Positions 1 through 8,550 of a stretch of 64,000 nucleotides of DNA are shown one piece after another. Origin of the DNA: Pseudomonadota bacterium (GTDB taxonomy: Bacteria > Pseudomonadota > Gammaproteobacteria > Burkholderiales > Casimicrobiaceae); contig JAFEDF010000232.1 of assembly GCA_018241785.1 (NCBI GenBank), positions 1 through 64,000 of the forward strand, given 5' to 3'. The position numbers and the translations under genes are program-made. Position 1 is the stretch's first letter; each line of letters starts with the position of its first letter. Below the pieces are notes generated by a model. It was given only the letters and a program-made list of their open reading frames with translations. It did not search any database and had not been told where the DNA came from.

Positions 1-53
1 TACGGCGGAAGCCGCTCGATGCGTGCGAAGTGCGTCTGGGGAGAGGAGGCCAT
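1..53 (-). CDS. alaC: N-terminal fragment of an alanine/aspartate-type aminotransferase (AlaC-like)
   Basis: Reading leftward from an ATG at 53, the 17 complete codons give MASSPQTHFARIERLPP, with the next codon cut by the window edge. The stretch FARIERLPP closely resembles the start of AlaC-type PLP-dependent aminotransferases, which make alanine from pyruvate and glutamate. Such a gene facing away from a Mth938-domain gene is, from memory, common in Betaproteobacteria. The catalytic lysine region lies outside the window. A 6-bp hairpin (55-60 with 73-78) ends one base before the start codon. The identification rests on very few residues. Confidence 0.55.
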   Translation of the reverse strand, partial: MASSPQTHFARIERLPP

Positions 54-206
54 GCCGGGCTCTAGCGTAAGCGCCCGGAACCGTCCGAGCGACGTAGACG
101 TCGTGAGTTGCCGATTCTACGCGAATCGATCGTCGAGGCTGCGATAATGGCTTCCACAACGCCGGGATCGGCCGTGAGACATTGGCCGCCCCGGAGGCTC
201 GATGCG
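54..206. promoter_or_regulatory. Divergent intergenic region between alaC-like gene and Mth938-domain gene
   Basis: This spacer must carry start signals for two outward-facing genes. A GATAAT box at about 143-148 could be a rightward -10, and TAGAAT on the minus strand near 117-122 could be a leftward -10. Neither has a convincing -35 box at 16-18 bases. The inverted repeat CCGGGC/GCCCGG (55-60, 73-78) would fold in the leftward transcript just before the alaC start. Promoter positions are weak guesses. Confidence 0.25.
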
Positions 207-590
207 ATGAAATTTCACCTGCAGGCGCCGGGCGCGCACGTCGTGACGGGGTTCGGCGATGGCTGGATCCGCGTCGGGGTCGACGAGTACCGCGAAGGCG
301 TCGTGCTCCTGCCCGATCGCGTCGAGCGCGGCTGGGCGCCAGCCGGGTTCGACGCGTTGACCGCCGAAGACTTCGCCCGCCTCCTCGAATCGCAGCCCGA
401 GATCGTTCTCCTCGGCACCGGAGCGAGGCAGCGCTTTGCGCATCCGCGCCTGTTGCGGGCGCTCTACGAGGCGCGCGTCGGCGTCGAGACGATGGACACG
501 CACGCCGCGTGCCGCACGTTCAACATCCTGGCGGCGGAGTCGCGGCGGGTCGCGGCGGCGCTCGCGCTCGAATTGGAGGCCATACCGTGA
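207..590 (+). CDS. Mth938-like domain protein (DUF498 family)
   Basis: The 127-residue product beginning MKFHLQAPGAHVVTGFGDGW matches the small single-domain Mth938/NDUFAF3-like family: a beta-rich start, the segment PEIVLLGTGARQRF, and an ending with VETMDTHAACRTFNILAAE. Eukaryotic relatives assist respiratory complex I assembly. The bacterial role is not established. The ATG at 207 was chosen because similarity begins there, although the frame stays open to 108. The stop TGA overlaps the GTG start of the next gene, a cytochrome, so the two are probably translated together. This pairing fits a membrane or respiratory role, but that is inference. Confidence 0.8.
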   Translation: MKFHLQAPGAHVVTGFGDGWIRVGVDEYREGVVLLPDRVERGWAPAGFDALTAEDFARLLESQPEIVLLGTGARQRFAHPRLLRALYEARVGVETMDTHAACRTFNILAAESRRVAAALALELEAIP

Positions 591-1072
591 CTCAACAGGG
601 CAAACTGCGCGCGAGCCTCGTGGTGATCGCGCTCCTCGTCATCGCGCTCGTCGCGCTTCTCGTCAAGTTCGTCGTCATCGGCTCGACACTGCCGGCGCAG
701 GACGGCCGCATCGTCGTCGCGCTCGATCCCGGCGAGCGCGCGCTGATGCTTCGCGAGATGCGCGGCTTCGTCGACGCGCTGCAGCGAATCACCGATGGGC
801 TCGCGCGCGGGGACTCGAAGGAGGTCTCCGAGGCGGCGCGCGCGGTGGGCGTTGCGGCCGCGCACAACGCCCCGGTCACGATGCTCGGGAAGCTCCCGCT
901 CGAATTCAAGCGCCTCGCCTTCGGCGTCCACGGCGGATTCGACCAGCTCGCGACCGACGCCGCCAACGGCGCCCCGCGCGAGCAGTCGCTGAAGGAGCTC
1001 TCGACGATCCTCGGCGGCTGCGTCGCCTGTCACGCGAGCTACCAGGCCGCAGCGCCCGCCGCCTCGCGCTAG
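587..1072 (+). CDS. Membrane-anchored cytochrome c'-like protein
   Basis: The 161-residue protein starts at a GTG that overlaps the previous stop (GTGA). A hydrophobic segment at about residues 10-30 should act as an uncleaved anchor or signal, placing the rest in the periplasm. The only heme motif, CVACH, lies close to the C-terminus behind a helix-rich region. That is the arrangement of four-helix-bundle cytochromes c' and c556 rather than of class I cytochromes, which have the motif near the N-terminus. Heme would be attached by the cytochrome c maturation machinery. Function could be electron transfer or gas binding; the partner is unknown. A long palindrome starts 8 bases after the stop. 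Confidence 0.75.
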   Translation: MTQQGKLRASLVVIALLVIALVALLVKFVVIGSTLPAQDGRIVVALDPGERALMLREMRGFVDALQRITDGLARGDSKEVSEAARAVGVAAAHNAPVTMLGKLPLEFKRLAFGVHGGFDQLATDAANGAPREQSLKELSTILGGCVACHASYQAAAPAASR

Positions 1073-1080
1073 GAAAGCTT

Positions 1081-1351
1081 GGCGAGCAACGCGCCACGCG
1101 GACTGCATTTCATTCGTTCGCCGCGCCGGGTTGAGCGATCGGAGTGCGGCGGTGCGCTCTGCACCGACCGTGGAGGCAGGGAGTGGGACACCGTGACGCG
1201 CGAGTTCGGCTGCGGAACGCGGCCGGTGTAGAGCGCGTCACGGTGCCCCACTCCCTCGGCCTCCGCGGTCGAACTCGCGCACCGCAGCACCCCCACCGCT
1301 TCCCGGCGCGGCGAATCCCTGAAATGCGTTCCGCGTGGCGCGTCACTCGCC
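1081..1351. repeat. Long imperfect palindrome (about 120-base arms) at a convergent gene junction
   Basis: The left arm 1081-1201 and the reverse complement of 1233-1351 align over nearly their whole length. Near-identical blocks include the outer ends (GGCGAG..ACGCGCCACGCGGA), TTCGCCGCGCCGGG, and the inner blocks AGGGAGTGGG and CACCGTGACGCGC. The loop is about 31 bases. It fills the space between the cytochrome gene and the leftward ABC permease, and its right end covers the permease's TGA stop (1343-1345). It may be a bidirectional terminator-like fold or a short non-autonomous palindromic element. No transposase or clear target-site duplication was seen. Confidence 0.8.
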
Positions 1352-2164
1352 CATCTGCAGCAGCGTGCCGCGCCGGCGCGCTGCGTGCACGGCAGCGGCG
1401 AACAGCACGACGCCGGCACCGAGATAGAGGGCGTCGAGCGCGAACGCCCGGTACAGGAGCGTCGCGTCGAACACGCCGTGCAGGAGCACGCCCCGCATGC
1501 CTTCGAACACGTGTGCGGCGGGAATCGCCTGCGCGATCGCCCGCAGCGGGGCCGGCAGCACGGCGATCGGGTAATAGACGCCCGAAACGGGAGCAATCAG
1601 GAAGATCGCCGCCCATGCGAGCTCCTCGGCGCCGAGCCCGTAGCGCAAGAGCATCGCCGCCACCGCGAGGCCGATCGACCAGCCGAACACCAGGAGGCCG
1701 CTGAAGAACGCGACCAGCGGCAACCCCATCGAGAAGATCGAGTAGCGGAAGAGCAGCCACGCGAACAGGCACGCCCCGCCGACGCCGATCAGCGTACGCA
1801 CGATGCTGAGCGCGAGCTGGCCGAGGATCAGCTCCTGCAGGCGTAGCGGACTCACGAAAAGGTTGCCGAGGTTGCGCGAGTAGATCTCCTCGACGAAGGT
1901 GAGGGAGACGCCGAGCTGGCCGCGGAAGAGGACGTCCCACAGGAGCACCGCGCCGATGAAGAATCCGGGCGCGCTCGCGAGGAAGCTGTTGGTCGGCGCG
2001 AGGTAGATCGTCACGAACGCCCACAGGATCATCGTGACCGTCGGGTAGTACGCCATCGACACGAGCCGCGGCCAGCTCCGCAGCAGCAGGTACATGTGAC
2101 GGCGGCAGATCGCGCGGATGCGCCGCAGCGACAGCGCGAGTTCCCGGCCCTCGCCCGGCGTCAC
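1343..2164 (-). CDS. ABC-2 type transporter permease
   Basis: This 273-residue integral membrane protein has about six hydrophobic segments, roughly at residues 35-60, 65-90, 115-140, 145-175, 180-205 and 240-265, as in ABC-2 exporter permeases (NodJ/drug/polysaccharide type). The region YSRNLGNLFVSPLRLQELIL is the conserved ABC-2 cytoplasmic loop. The GTG start overlaps the stop of the ATPase gene (GTGA), so the two form one export system. The substrate cannot be told from sequence. The final codon and stop lie inside the 1081-1351 palindrome, so the palindrome may have supplied or altered the C-terminus. Confidence 0.85.
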   Translation of the reverse strand: MTPGEGRELALSLRRIRAICRRHMYLLLRSWPRLVSMAYYPTVTMILWAFVTIYLAPTNSFLASAPGFFIGAVLLWDVLFRGQLGVSLTFVEEIYSRNLGNLFVSPLRLQELILGQLALSIVRTLIGVGGACLFAWLLFRYSIFSMGLPLVAFFSGLLVFGWSIGLAVAAMLLRYGLGAEELAWAAIFLIAPVSGVYYPIAVLPAPLRAIAQAIPAAHVFEGMRGVLLHGVFDATLLYRAFALDALYLGAGVVLFAAAVHAARRRGTLLQMGE

Positions 2165-2943
2165 CGCAGCATGCCCTCGGCGTGCAGGCCAGGAGCGGCC
2201 TCGTCGACGTTGCCGCGCGCGATGTCGAGAAACACCTCCTCCATCGAGTCGCGCCCGTAGCGCAGGATGAGCTCAGCCGGCGAACCCTGATCGACGATGC
2301 GTCCCGCGCGCAGCATCAGCACGTCGCTGCACATCCGCTCGACTTCGCCCATGTTGTGCGAGGCGAGCAGCATCGTGCAGCCGCTCGCCTTCTGGTAGCG
2401 CTCGAGGTAGCTTCGCATGCGGTCGCCGGCGTCGGGGTCGAGCGACGCCGTCGGCTCGTCGAGCAGCAGCAGTTCCGGCCGGTTGAGCAGCGCCTTGGCG
2501 AGCGAGACGCGCGTGCGCTGCCCGGCAGACAGTTCGCCGTAGGGTCGGCGGAGGATCGGTGCGAGGTCGAACTCGGCAGCGAGCTCGTCGATGCGCAGCG
2601 ACGGCTGCGCGACGCCGTAGAGGTCGGCGAAGACCGCGAGGTTCTCGCGCACGGTGAGCCGCTTCGGCAGGTCGACGTAGGGTGACGTGAAGTTGAGCCG
2701 CGGCAGCACGCGGTGGCGCTCGCGCAGCATGTCGCAGCCCAGCACCTCGATGCTGCCTCCGGTGGGCAGGAGGACGCCGAGCAGCATCGACAATGTCGTC
2801 GTCTTGCCGGCACCGTTGCCGCCGAGGAGCGCAGTGGTCGTGCCGGCGACGACGTCGAAGCTGATGCCGGCCACCGCCTCGACGCGCGCGTAGCGCTTGA
2901 CGAGCCCGCGCACCGAGATCGCGGCGGCCGGCGCGGTGGTCAG
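2161..2943 (-). CDS. ABC transporter ATP-binding protein
   Basis: This is the nucleotide-binding subunit of the exporter encoded with the next gene. Walker A reads GGNGAGKT, with Gly where Pro is usual. The signature is LSAGQRTR, and Walker B is LLLLDEPTASLDPD, followed by an H-loop in LLASHN. The family match starts around ISVRGLVKRYARVEAV. No ATG/GTG/TTG lies just upstream of it. I place the start at CTG 2943, which overlaps the deacetylase stop (CTGA). GTG at 2994 is the alternative and would add 17 residues. It is the middle gene of a tightly coupled three-gene leftward operon. Confidence 0.85.
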   Translation of the reverse strand: MTTAPAAAISVRGLVKRYARVEAVAGISFDVVAGTTTALLGGNGAGKTTTLSMLLGVLLPTGGSIEVLGCDMLRERHRVLPRLNFTSPYVDLPKRLTVRENLAVFADLYGVAQPSLRIDELAAEFDLAPILRRPYGELSAGQRTRVSLAKALLNRPELLLLDEPTASLDPDAGDRMRSYLERYQKASGCTMLLASHNMGEVERMCSDVLMLRAGRIVDQGSPAELILRYGRDSMEEVFLDIARGNVDEAAPGLHAEGMLR

Positions 2944-3863
2944 GCGATCACCAGCTCGCGCAGGTGCGCCACCGCGCTGCGTCCGAGGGCCGACAGCGCG
3001 TATCCCCCCTCGAGCGACGAGACGATCCGCGCATGACCGCAGCGCCTCGCCGCGGCGATCATCTCGCGCGTCACCCACGCGAAATCGTCCTCGGTGAACG
3101 AGAGGTTCGCGAGCGGGTCCTCATGATGGGCGTCGAATCCGGCGGAGAACAGGATCAGTTCCGGGCGGTGGGCTTCGAGCGCGGGAAGCCAGCGCTCGCG
3201 CACCGCGTCGCGCAATTCTCGCCCACCGCTGCCGGGCGGCAACGGAACATTCACCATGTTCGGTGCGGGATTGTCGAGCCCCGAGTAGGGATAGAGGGGA
3301 TACTGGAACGTCGACACCATCAGCACGCGCGGGTCGTCCGCGAAGATGTCCTCGGTGCCGTTGCCGTGGTGGACGTCGAAATCGACGATGGCCACACGCT
3401 CGAGGCCGTGCATGTCGAGCGCGTGGGCTGCGCCGACGGCGACGCTGTTGAATACGCAGAAGCCCATCGCGCGCGCCCGCTCGGCGTGATGGCCCGGCGG
3501 GCGCACCGCGCAGAACGCGTTCTGACAGCGCCCGGCCATGACGAGGTCGACCGCCTGGACGACCGCCCCTGCCGCATGCCTTGCAGCAGCGATCGAATGC
3601 GGGTTGAGCGCGGTGTCGGGATCGAGCCACGCGTGGCCGTGCGCCGGAGACGCCTGCGTGACGGCCTCGATGTAGTCGCGGCGATGCACGCGGGCGAGCG
3701 CGTCGTCGCTCGCCGGCTTCGCCGTGACGTGCGTGACGAGTGCGTCGAGCCCCGAGGCAATCAGCCGGTCGCCGATCGCCGTCAGCCGCTCCGGGGATTC
3801 CGGGTGCCCGGACCCCATCTCGTGCAGGAGGCAGGACGGGTGAGTGATGTAGGCGGTGGTCAA
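2940..3863 (-). CDS. Class II histone deacetylase-like / acetylpolyamine amidohydrolase family protein
   Basis: The 307-residue protein carries the zinc-dependent deacetylase fold. HPESPERL is near the N-terminus, followed by RPPGHHAE, DFDVHHGNGT (zinc ligands Asp and His), FSAGFDAHHEDPL (second zinc Asp) and EGGY (catalytic-site tyrosine of bacterial class II enzymes). It should remove acetyl groups from protein lysines or small amines in the cytoplasm. The start is TTG at 3863, giving LTTAYITHPS, where family similarity begins. It is the first gene of an operon with an ABC exporter, which hints at a small-molecule substrate, though similar enzymes also occur as general housekeeping genes. 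Confidence 0.85.
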   Translation of the reverse strand: MTTAYITHPSCLLHEMGSGHPESPERLTAIGDRLIASGLDALVTHVTAKPASDDALARVHRRDYIEAVTQASPAHGHAWLDPDTALNPHSIAAARHAAGAVVQAVDLVMAGRCQNAFCAVRPPGHHAERARAMGFCVFNSVAVGAAHALDMHGLERVAIVDFDVHHGNGTEDIFADDPRVLMVSTFQYPLYPYSGLDNPAPNMVNVPLPPGSGGRELRDAVRERWLPALEAHRPELILFSAGFDAHHEDPLANLSFTEDDFAWVTREMIAAARRCGHARIVSSLEGGYALSALGRSAVAHLRELVIA

Positions 3864-3997
3864 GGGTCGTCGTGCCGGTGGCAATCGGAGGTGCCGGAAG
3901 GTACAGGCGCCAGTGTACCGCCGACGACCTGCGGTGACGGCGCGCGCGGCCGCGCGGTAGAGTGCAGCATCGCCGTCACCGCCGTCGCGAGGATCCG

Positions 3998-4966
3998 ATG
4001 ACCGTCCGTTCCGTTTCGCAGAGCCTGCCGACCTCGCGACGTCTTGCCGGCGTTCTGCAGCAGGTCGCACAGGTCGTGGTCGGCAAGCACGAGCCGATCC
4101 GCCTCGCGCTCGCCTGCCTCGTTGCCCGTGGGCACCTCCTGATCGAGGACATTCCCGGCGTCGGCAAGTCGACGCTCGCGCAGGCGCTCGCTGCGGTCCT
4201 CGGGCTCCCGTACGCACGAATCCAGTTCACGAGCGACCTCCTGCCCGCCGACCTCCTCGGCGTGTCGATCTTCGACACCCAGTCGAGCGCGTTCCGCTTT
4301 CATCCGGGGCCGATCTTCCACTCGGTGGTGCTCGCGGACGAGATCAACCGCGCGCCGCCGAAGACGCAGAGCGCGCTGCTCGAGGCGATGGAGGAGCGCC
4401 AGGTGTCGCAGGACGGCGAGACGCGGCCGCTGCCCGACCCGTTCTTCGTGATCGCGACGCAGAATCCGGTCGAGCAGATCGGCACGAATCCGCTTCCCGA
4501 GTCGCAGCTCGACCGCTTCATGCTGGCGATCGAGCTCGGCTACCCCGACGCTTCGGCCGAGCGTGATCTGCTTGCCGGCGGCGACCGGCGCCGGCACCTC
4601 GACACGATCGTGCCCCAGGCCGACGCACCGACGCTGCGCGAGTGGCAGCGCGAAGCAGCGTCGGTTCACGTTGCGCCGGCGCTGCTCGACTACCTGCAGG
4701 CGATCCTCGCGGCGTCGCGCGGCCATGCCGCCGGAGCGCGCGGCGAGCAGCCCGGAGGAACGCCGCGACGAGGCCTGAGCCCGCGCGCCGGGCTGATGCT
4801 CGTCGCCGCTGCCCGCGCGTACGCGCTGATCGAAGGGCGCGCGATGGTGGTTCCCGAGGACCTGCAGGCGGTGTTCCCGGCAGTGGCCGGGCATCGCCTC
4901 GCCGGGGGTGCCCGCGCGGGTGCGGCGCTCGCACAGGCGCTGCTGCGTGCCGTGCCGCTGCCGTGA
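3998..4966 (+). CDS. MoxR-family AAA+ ATPase
   Basis: The 322-residue protein has Walker A GVGKST in IEDIPGVGKSTLAQAL, Walker B VVLADEINRAPPKTQSALLEAMEE, sensor 1 FVIATQNP and an arginine-finger region PESQLDRFML, all diagnostic of MoxR ATPases. These act as chaperone-like ATPases with von Willebrand-type partners. It is followed by a DUF58 gene and a transglutaminase-like membrane protein, the standard MoxR/DUF58/TgpA set. The ATG at 3998 (MTVRSVSQ) was preferred over an upstream in-frame ATG at 3962 because the family begins there. It diverges from the deacetylase operon. Confidence 0.92.
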   Translation: MTVRSVSQSLPTSRRLAGVLQQVAQVVVGKHEPIRLALACLVARGHLLIEDIPGVGKSTLAQALAAVLGLPYARIQFTSDLLPADLLGVSIFDTQSSAFRFHPGPIFHSVVLADEINRAPPKTQSALLEAMEERQVSQDGETRPLPDPFFVIATQNPVEQIGTNPLPESQLDRFMLAIELGYPDASAERDLLAGGDRRRHLDTIVPQADAPTLREWQREAASVHVAPALLDYLQAILAASRGHAAGARGEQPGGTPRRGLSPRAGLMLVAAARAYALIEGRAMVVPEDLQAVFPAVAGHRLAGGARAGAALAQALLRAVPLP

Positions 4967-5031
4967 CCCTTCGCATCACCCTCGGCGCTGCCGCGCAGTG
5001 AGCGCCTTCCGGCCGTGAGCGTCGTGCTGCC

Positions 5032-6000
5032 ATGACGACTGCGGCCATGCCGTGGACAGCGCGGCTTCGCCAGCGCGCGTTTCGCTCGCAGCCGGCCGAC
5101 CGTGCGCCGGTCATCCTGCGGCACTCGCGCATCTACATCCTGCCGTCGCGGCGTGGGCTCGCCATCATCGCGACGCTCGTGCTGATGCTCCTGACTTCGC
5201 TCAACTACGCGCTGTCGCTGGGCCTCGCGCTGACGTTCTTCCTCGGCGGCCTCGCCGCTGCCGCACTGCTGCACACGTTTCGCAACCTCGCGGGGCTCGA
5301 GATCAAGCCGCTCGCGGCCGGTGACGCGTTCGCCGGGGAGCCGCTCGCGTTCTCGGTGGCGCTCGCCGCCGGCGCACTCGCACGGCGCGCGATCGAACTC
5401 CGTGCGGCGGGCGCGACGGCGAGCGTCTCGCTCGCTTCGCACGCCACGCAGGCAATCGAGCTGCGCGTCCCGACGACCACCCGCGGGCGCATCGCCCTCG
5501 GGCGGATCACGTTGTCGTCGGACCAGCCGTTGGGGCTCTGGCGCGGCTTCGCCTACGTTCATTTCCCGCTCGCCGGGGTCGTCTTCCCGGCGCCCGAGCT
5601 CAACGCCCCTCCTCCTCCGGCGGGCGCCGAAGGCCTGGGCGAGCTCGCAGCCGGCGCGAACACCGAATCGGACCTCGCCGGATTGCAGGACTATCGGCCC
5701 GGCGACCCGCTGCAACGCGTCGCGTGGAAGGCAGTCGCACGCGGCGCGGGATGGTTCAGCAAGGCATTCGAGGGAAGCGGCGGCCGTGGCGCCGTGGAAC
5801 TCGCCTACCGGTCGCTTCCGGCGGCGCTGACCGCCGAGGAGCGGCTCGCACGGCTGAGCGCGTGGGTGCTCGCCTGCGAGCGCGCCGCGCGGCCGTTCGC
5901 GCTGGCCCTTCCGGGCGTTCACCTGCCTGCTGCGCTGTCGCGCGAGCACCTGCATGAAGCGCTGACCGCGCTCGCCTTGTTCGATGCGGGCGAATCGTGA
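5032..6000 (+). CDS. DUF58 family membrane-associated protein
   Basis: The 322-residue protein has two adjacent hydrophobic segments at about residues 40-80 ([23 protein letters not shown]), then a soluble beta-rich region. The DUF58 signature is [26 protein letters not shown] at about 207-235. DUF58 proteins are thought to be partners of MoxR ATPases and to carry a vWA-like portion. The product lies between MoxR and the TgpA-like protein, and its stop overlaps the next start by 1-4 bases, so the three probably form one complex at the inner membrane. The molecular function of the family remains poorly defined. Confidence 0.9.
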   Translation: MTTAAMPWTARLRQRAFRSQPADRAPVILRHSRIYILPSRRGLAIIATLVLMLLTSLNYALSLGLALTFFLGGLAAAALLHTFRNLAGLEIKPLAAGDAFAGEPLAFSVALAAGALARRAIELRAAGATASVSLASHATQAIELRVPTTTRGRIALGRITLSSDQPLGLWRGFAYVHFPLAGVVFPAPELNAPPPPAGAEGLGELAAGANTESDLAGLQDYRPGDPLQRVAWKAVARGAGWFSKAFEGSGGRGAVELAYRSLPAALTAEERLARLSAWVLACERAARPFALALPGVHLPAALSREHLHEALTALALFDAGES

Positions 6001-8039
6001 TGGCGGCGAGCCCGCCGCGCCCGCTCGGCCCGGCGCAGATCCGCGCGCTCGGCGTGCTGCTCGTCGCCGCGCAGTTGCCGCTCGTCGTGCACCTGCCGGT
6101 CTGGGTGGCCGCGTTCGGTCTCTTCCTCGCCGGGCTCCGCTTCGCGCTCCTGCGCCGCGACGAGCGGCTTGCCCGCCTGCGCCCGGCGCGCATTCCGTCA
6201 TGGGCGCTCGCGCTCTTTGCCGTCGCGATCGCGCTGGCGCTGCGCAAGTCGTACGGCTATTTCGTCGGGCGCGACCCGTGCGTCGCCTTCCTGTTCGTGC
6301 TTGCCGGCATCAAGTTCCTCGAAATCCGCACGACCCGTGACGGCACGCTGCTCGCATGCCTCGCGATGTTCGTCGCGCTGACGCCGTTCTTCTATTCGCA
6401 GTCGCTGCTCGGTGCTCTCGCGATGCTTCCTGCGATCGTCGCGGCCGGGGTGGCGCTCGAAGCGCTCGCAGTGCGCGACCCCGGCGCGGCCGGGCCGTCG
6501 ATACGCGCGGCATGGACGCGCAGCGCGTCACTCGTCGCGCAGGGACTGCCGATCGCCGCGGGCCTGTTCCTCGTGTTCCCGCGGCTCGCGACCCCGCTCT
6601 GGGGCCTCCCCGCCGATCACGCCGCGCGGTCCGGACTGTCCGATCGCATGGCGCCGGGGTCGATCAGCGAACTGTCGCTCTCCGATGCGGTCGCGTTTCG
6701 CGTCAGCTTCGACGGCCCGCCGCCCCGCCCCGAAGACCGCTACTGGCGCGGGCCCGTGTTGTCGCTCTTCAACGGCCGCGAGTGGAGCGCGCTGCCTCCG
6801 CGTCCGGGCGGCAGCCTCGCGCGCGGCGACCGCACGATCCGCTACACGGTGACGCTCGAGCCCGACGATCATCGATGGCTCTTCGCGCTCGACCTGCCTT
6901 CGTCGCTGCCGGCGATCGAGGCGGACAGTTCGGTCAACGCCCCGAAGGTGGGCAGCCTCGCGCGCGACCTGCAGCTCGTCGCGCGGGCGCCGGTCACACA
7001 GCCGCTGCGCTATGTGCAGGAATCGGTGCTGGGCGATCGCCATCCGGCCGCCTCGGCCGGCGAGCTGCGCATCGACGCGAGGATGCCGCCGAGCAACCCG
7101 CGGGCGGTCGCGTTCGCGCAGTCGCTGCGCAGCCGCTACCCCAACGATCGCGAGTACATCGGCGCGGTGCTGCGCTGGTTTCGCGATCAGCCGTTCCACT
7201 ACACGCTGCAGCCGCCGCTCCTCGAGGACCATCCGGTCGACGCGTTCCTGTTCGACACGCGCCGCGGGTTCTGCGAGCACTTCGCGAGCGCGTTCGTCGT
7301 GCTGCTGCGCGCCGCCGGCATCCCGGCGCGGGTCGTCACCGGCTACCAGGGTGGCGAGATCAACCCGCGCGGCGGCTACATGATCGTGCGCCAGTCCGAT
7401 GCCCACGCATGGGCGGAGGCGGTCGTCGACGGACAGTGGCAGCGGTTCGATCCGACCGCAGTCGTCGCACCGTCGCGCATCGAGCGCGGCCTCTACGGGT
7501 CGGTGCCGGCGAGCGATCCGGTGCCGCTGTTCGCGCGCGGCGACACCGGGTGGATCAACCACGTCCAGCTCGCGCTCGATGCGATCAACTACCGCTGGCG
7601 GCGCAACGTGATCGAGTTCGACCACGATCGCCAGCGCGCGCTGTGGCGCGACTGGGGTGTCGATCGCTTTCCGCCGTGGCAGGCTGCAATGGCGGTGACA
7701 GCCGCAGTGCTCGCGTGGGCGGTAGCCGTGTTCGCGACGTTCGCGGTGCGGCGAAGACGCGGCGAGCGGACCGCGCGCCTGTGGAGCGCGCTCTGCCGCC
7801 GCCTCGCCCGCGCCGGGCTTCCGCGGCCGCCGTGGGAGGGGCCGATCGCTTACGCCGGACGCGCGGCGCAACGCTGGCCGCAGTTCGCCATCGCGTTCGA
7901 CGCGATCGGCAGTGCCTATGCAATGCTGCGCTTCGGCCCGGTGTCGGAGGACGAGCGCTCGGCGCTCGTCGCGACCCTCGCGCGGGCGATCGAGGTGCTG
8001 CCGTCGCCGGCGTCGCTGCGCGCCACCGCGCACTCGTGA
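5997..8039 (+). CDS. TgpA-like membrane transglutaminase-family protein (DUF3488/transglutaminase/DUF4129)
   Basis: The 680-residue protein has about six N-terminal membrane helices (residues 15-50, 68-83, 95-160, 178-196). A large periplasmic region follows, with a transglutaminase-like triad: Cys426 in RRGFCEHFA, His470 in DAHAW and Asp485 in FDPT. A last helix lies at about 558-582, before a cytoplasmic tail. This is the architecture of Pseudomonas TgpA, an essential periplasmic transglutaminase-like protein. The start is GTG 5997 or ATG 6000, both overlapping the DUF58 stop. It completes the MoxR-DUF58-TgpA operon. Downstream is a repeat-filled gap rather than a fourth gene. Confidence 0.92.
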   Translation: MMAASPPRPLGPAQIRALGVLLVAAQLPLVVHLPVWVAAFGLFLAGLRFALLRRDERLARLRPARIPSWALALFAVAIALALRKSYGYFVGRDPCVAFLFVLAGIKFLEIRTTRDGTLLACLAMFVALTPFFYSQSLLGALAMLPAIVAAGVALEALAVRDPGAAGPSIRAAWTRSASLVAQGLPIAAGLFLVFPRLATPLWGLPADHAARSGLSDRMAPGSISELSLSDAVAFRVSFDGPPPRPEDRYWRGPVLSLFNGREWSALPPRPGGSLARGDRTIRYTVTLEPDDHRWLFALDLPSSLPAIEADSSVNAPKVGSLARDLQLVARAPVTQPLRYVQESVLGDRHPAASAGELRIDARMPPSNPRAVAFAQSLRSRYPNDREYIGAVLRWFRDQPFHYTLQPPLLEDHPVDAFLFDTRRGFCEHFASAFVVLLRAAGIPARVVTGYQGGEINPRGGYMIVRQSDAHAWAEAVVDGQWQRFDPTAVVAPSRIERGLYGSVPASDPVPLFARGDTGWINHVQLALDAINYRWRRNVIEFDHDRQRALWRDWGVDRFPPWQAAMAVTAAVLAWAVAVFATFAVRRRRGERTARLWSALCRRLARAGLPRPPWEGPIAYAGRAAQRWPQFAIAFDAIGSAYAMLRFGPVSEDERSALVATLARAIEVLPSPASLRATAHS

Positions 8040-8067
8040 CCTGCGGCGGCGGGTAGCGCGTGCGCGC

Positions 8068-8297
8068 GTTGCAGCGGGGCGCGCACGATTCGCTGCGGCG
8101 GCGGACGGTGCGTGCGCGCTCGGAGTCCGCAAACGCCTGCCTGCGGGGACCCGGCGCCGCTTCGCAAGGTGTGCATCGCGGAGATATCTGCAGTGTCGCG
8201 GTGCTCGCGGCGCCACCCGCTGCGGCAGGCGCTCCCACTCGCGCGCACGCACCGTCCACCGCCGCAGCGAATCGTTACTGCAGGCCGCCGCTGCGAC
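8068..8297. repeat. Large imperfect palindrome A in the tgpA-nlpD gap
   Basis: Bases 8087-8119 and 8241-8273 are 33-base inverted repeats with one mismatch, and pairing continues inward around ACGCCTGCC/GGCAGGCGC and GGCGCCGC/GCGGCGCC. The centre is near GATATC at about 8183-8188. Outer parts (8068-8086 with 8274-8297) pair less well. Segment 8203-8243 is, in reverse, almost identical to 8384-8424 of palindrome B, so A and B belong to one repeat family. No reading frame here has coding character. Confidence 0.75.
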
Positions 8298-8356
8298 ACG
8301 GTACGCCCGCAGGGCTGCATTGGCCGCTGATTCCCGGCGACGCGCCACGGGCGCAA

Positions 8357-8540
8357 GCGCAGCCGGGCGGGAAACAGGCGCTCGCGCGAGTGGCAGTGCC
8401 TGCCGCAGCGGGTGGCGCGACGAGCGAGCCCGAGGGCGAAGTCAGGTCGCCGTCTTCGTCGAGCGACGTCGCGCCGGGCACCCGCCGGCAGGCGTTCACG
8501 GACCTTCGAGCGCGAGCGCCTGTTTCCCGCCCGGCTGCGC
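8357..8540. repeat. Large imperfect palindrome B in the tgpA-nlpD gap
   Basis: Bases 8357-8387 and 8510-8540 are perfect 31-base inverted repeats (core CGGGCGGGAAACAGGCG). A second block pairs TGCCTGCC..GGGTGGCGCGACG (about 8397-8422) with CGACGTCGCGCC..GGCAGGCG (about 8465-8494). A central loop holds 8425-8460. It is related to palindrome A over about 41 bases. Together they fill most of the 583-base space between convergent genes. Possible roles are a structured RNA end or terminator, or copies of a short palindromic element. The sequence alone does not decide. Confidence 0.75.
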
Positions 8541-8550
8541 CTGTGCGGAA

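Noticed and set aside
52-150. Small rightward frame MPGSSVSARNRPSDVDVV... with GAGAGGAGG upstream
   Set aside because: It has a good ribosome site but overlaps the alaC-like start on the other strand, has no family resemblance, and the GGAGG is explained by alaC codons.
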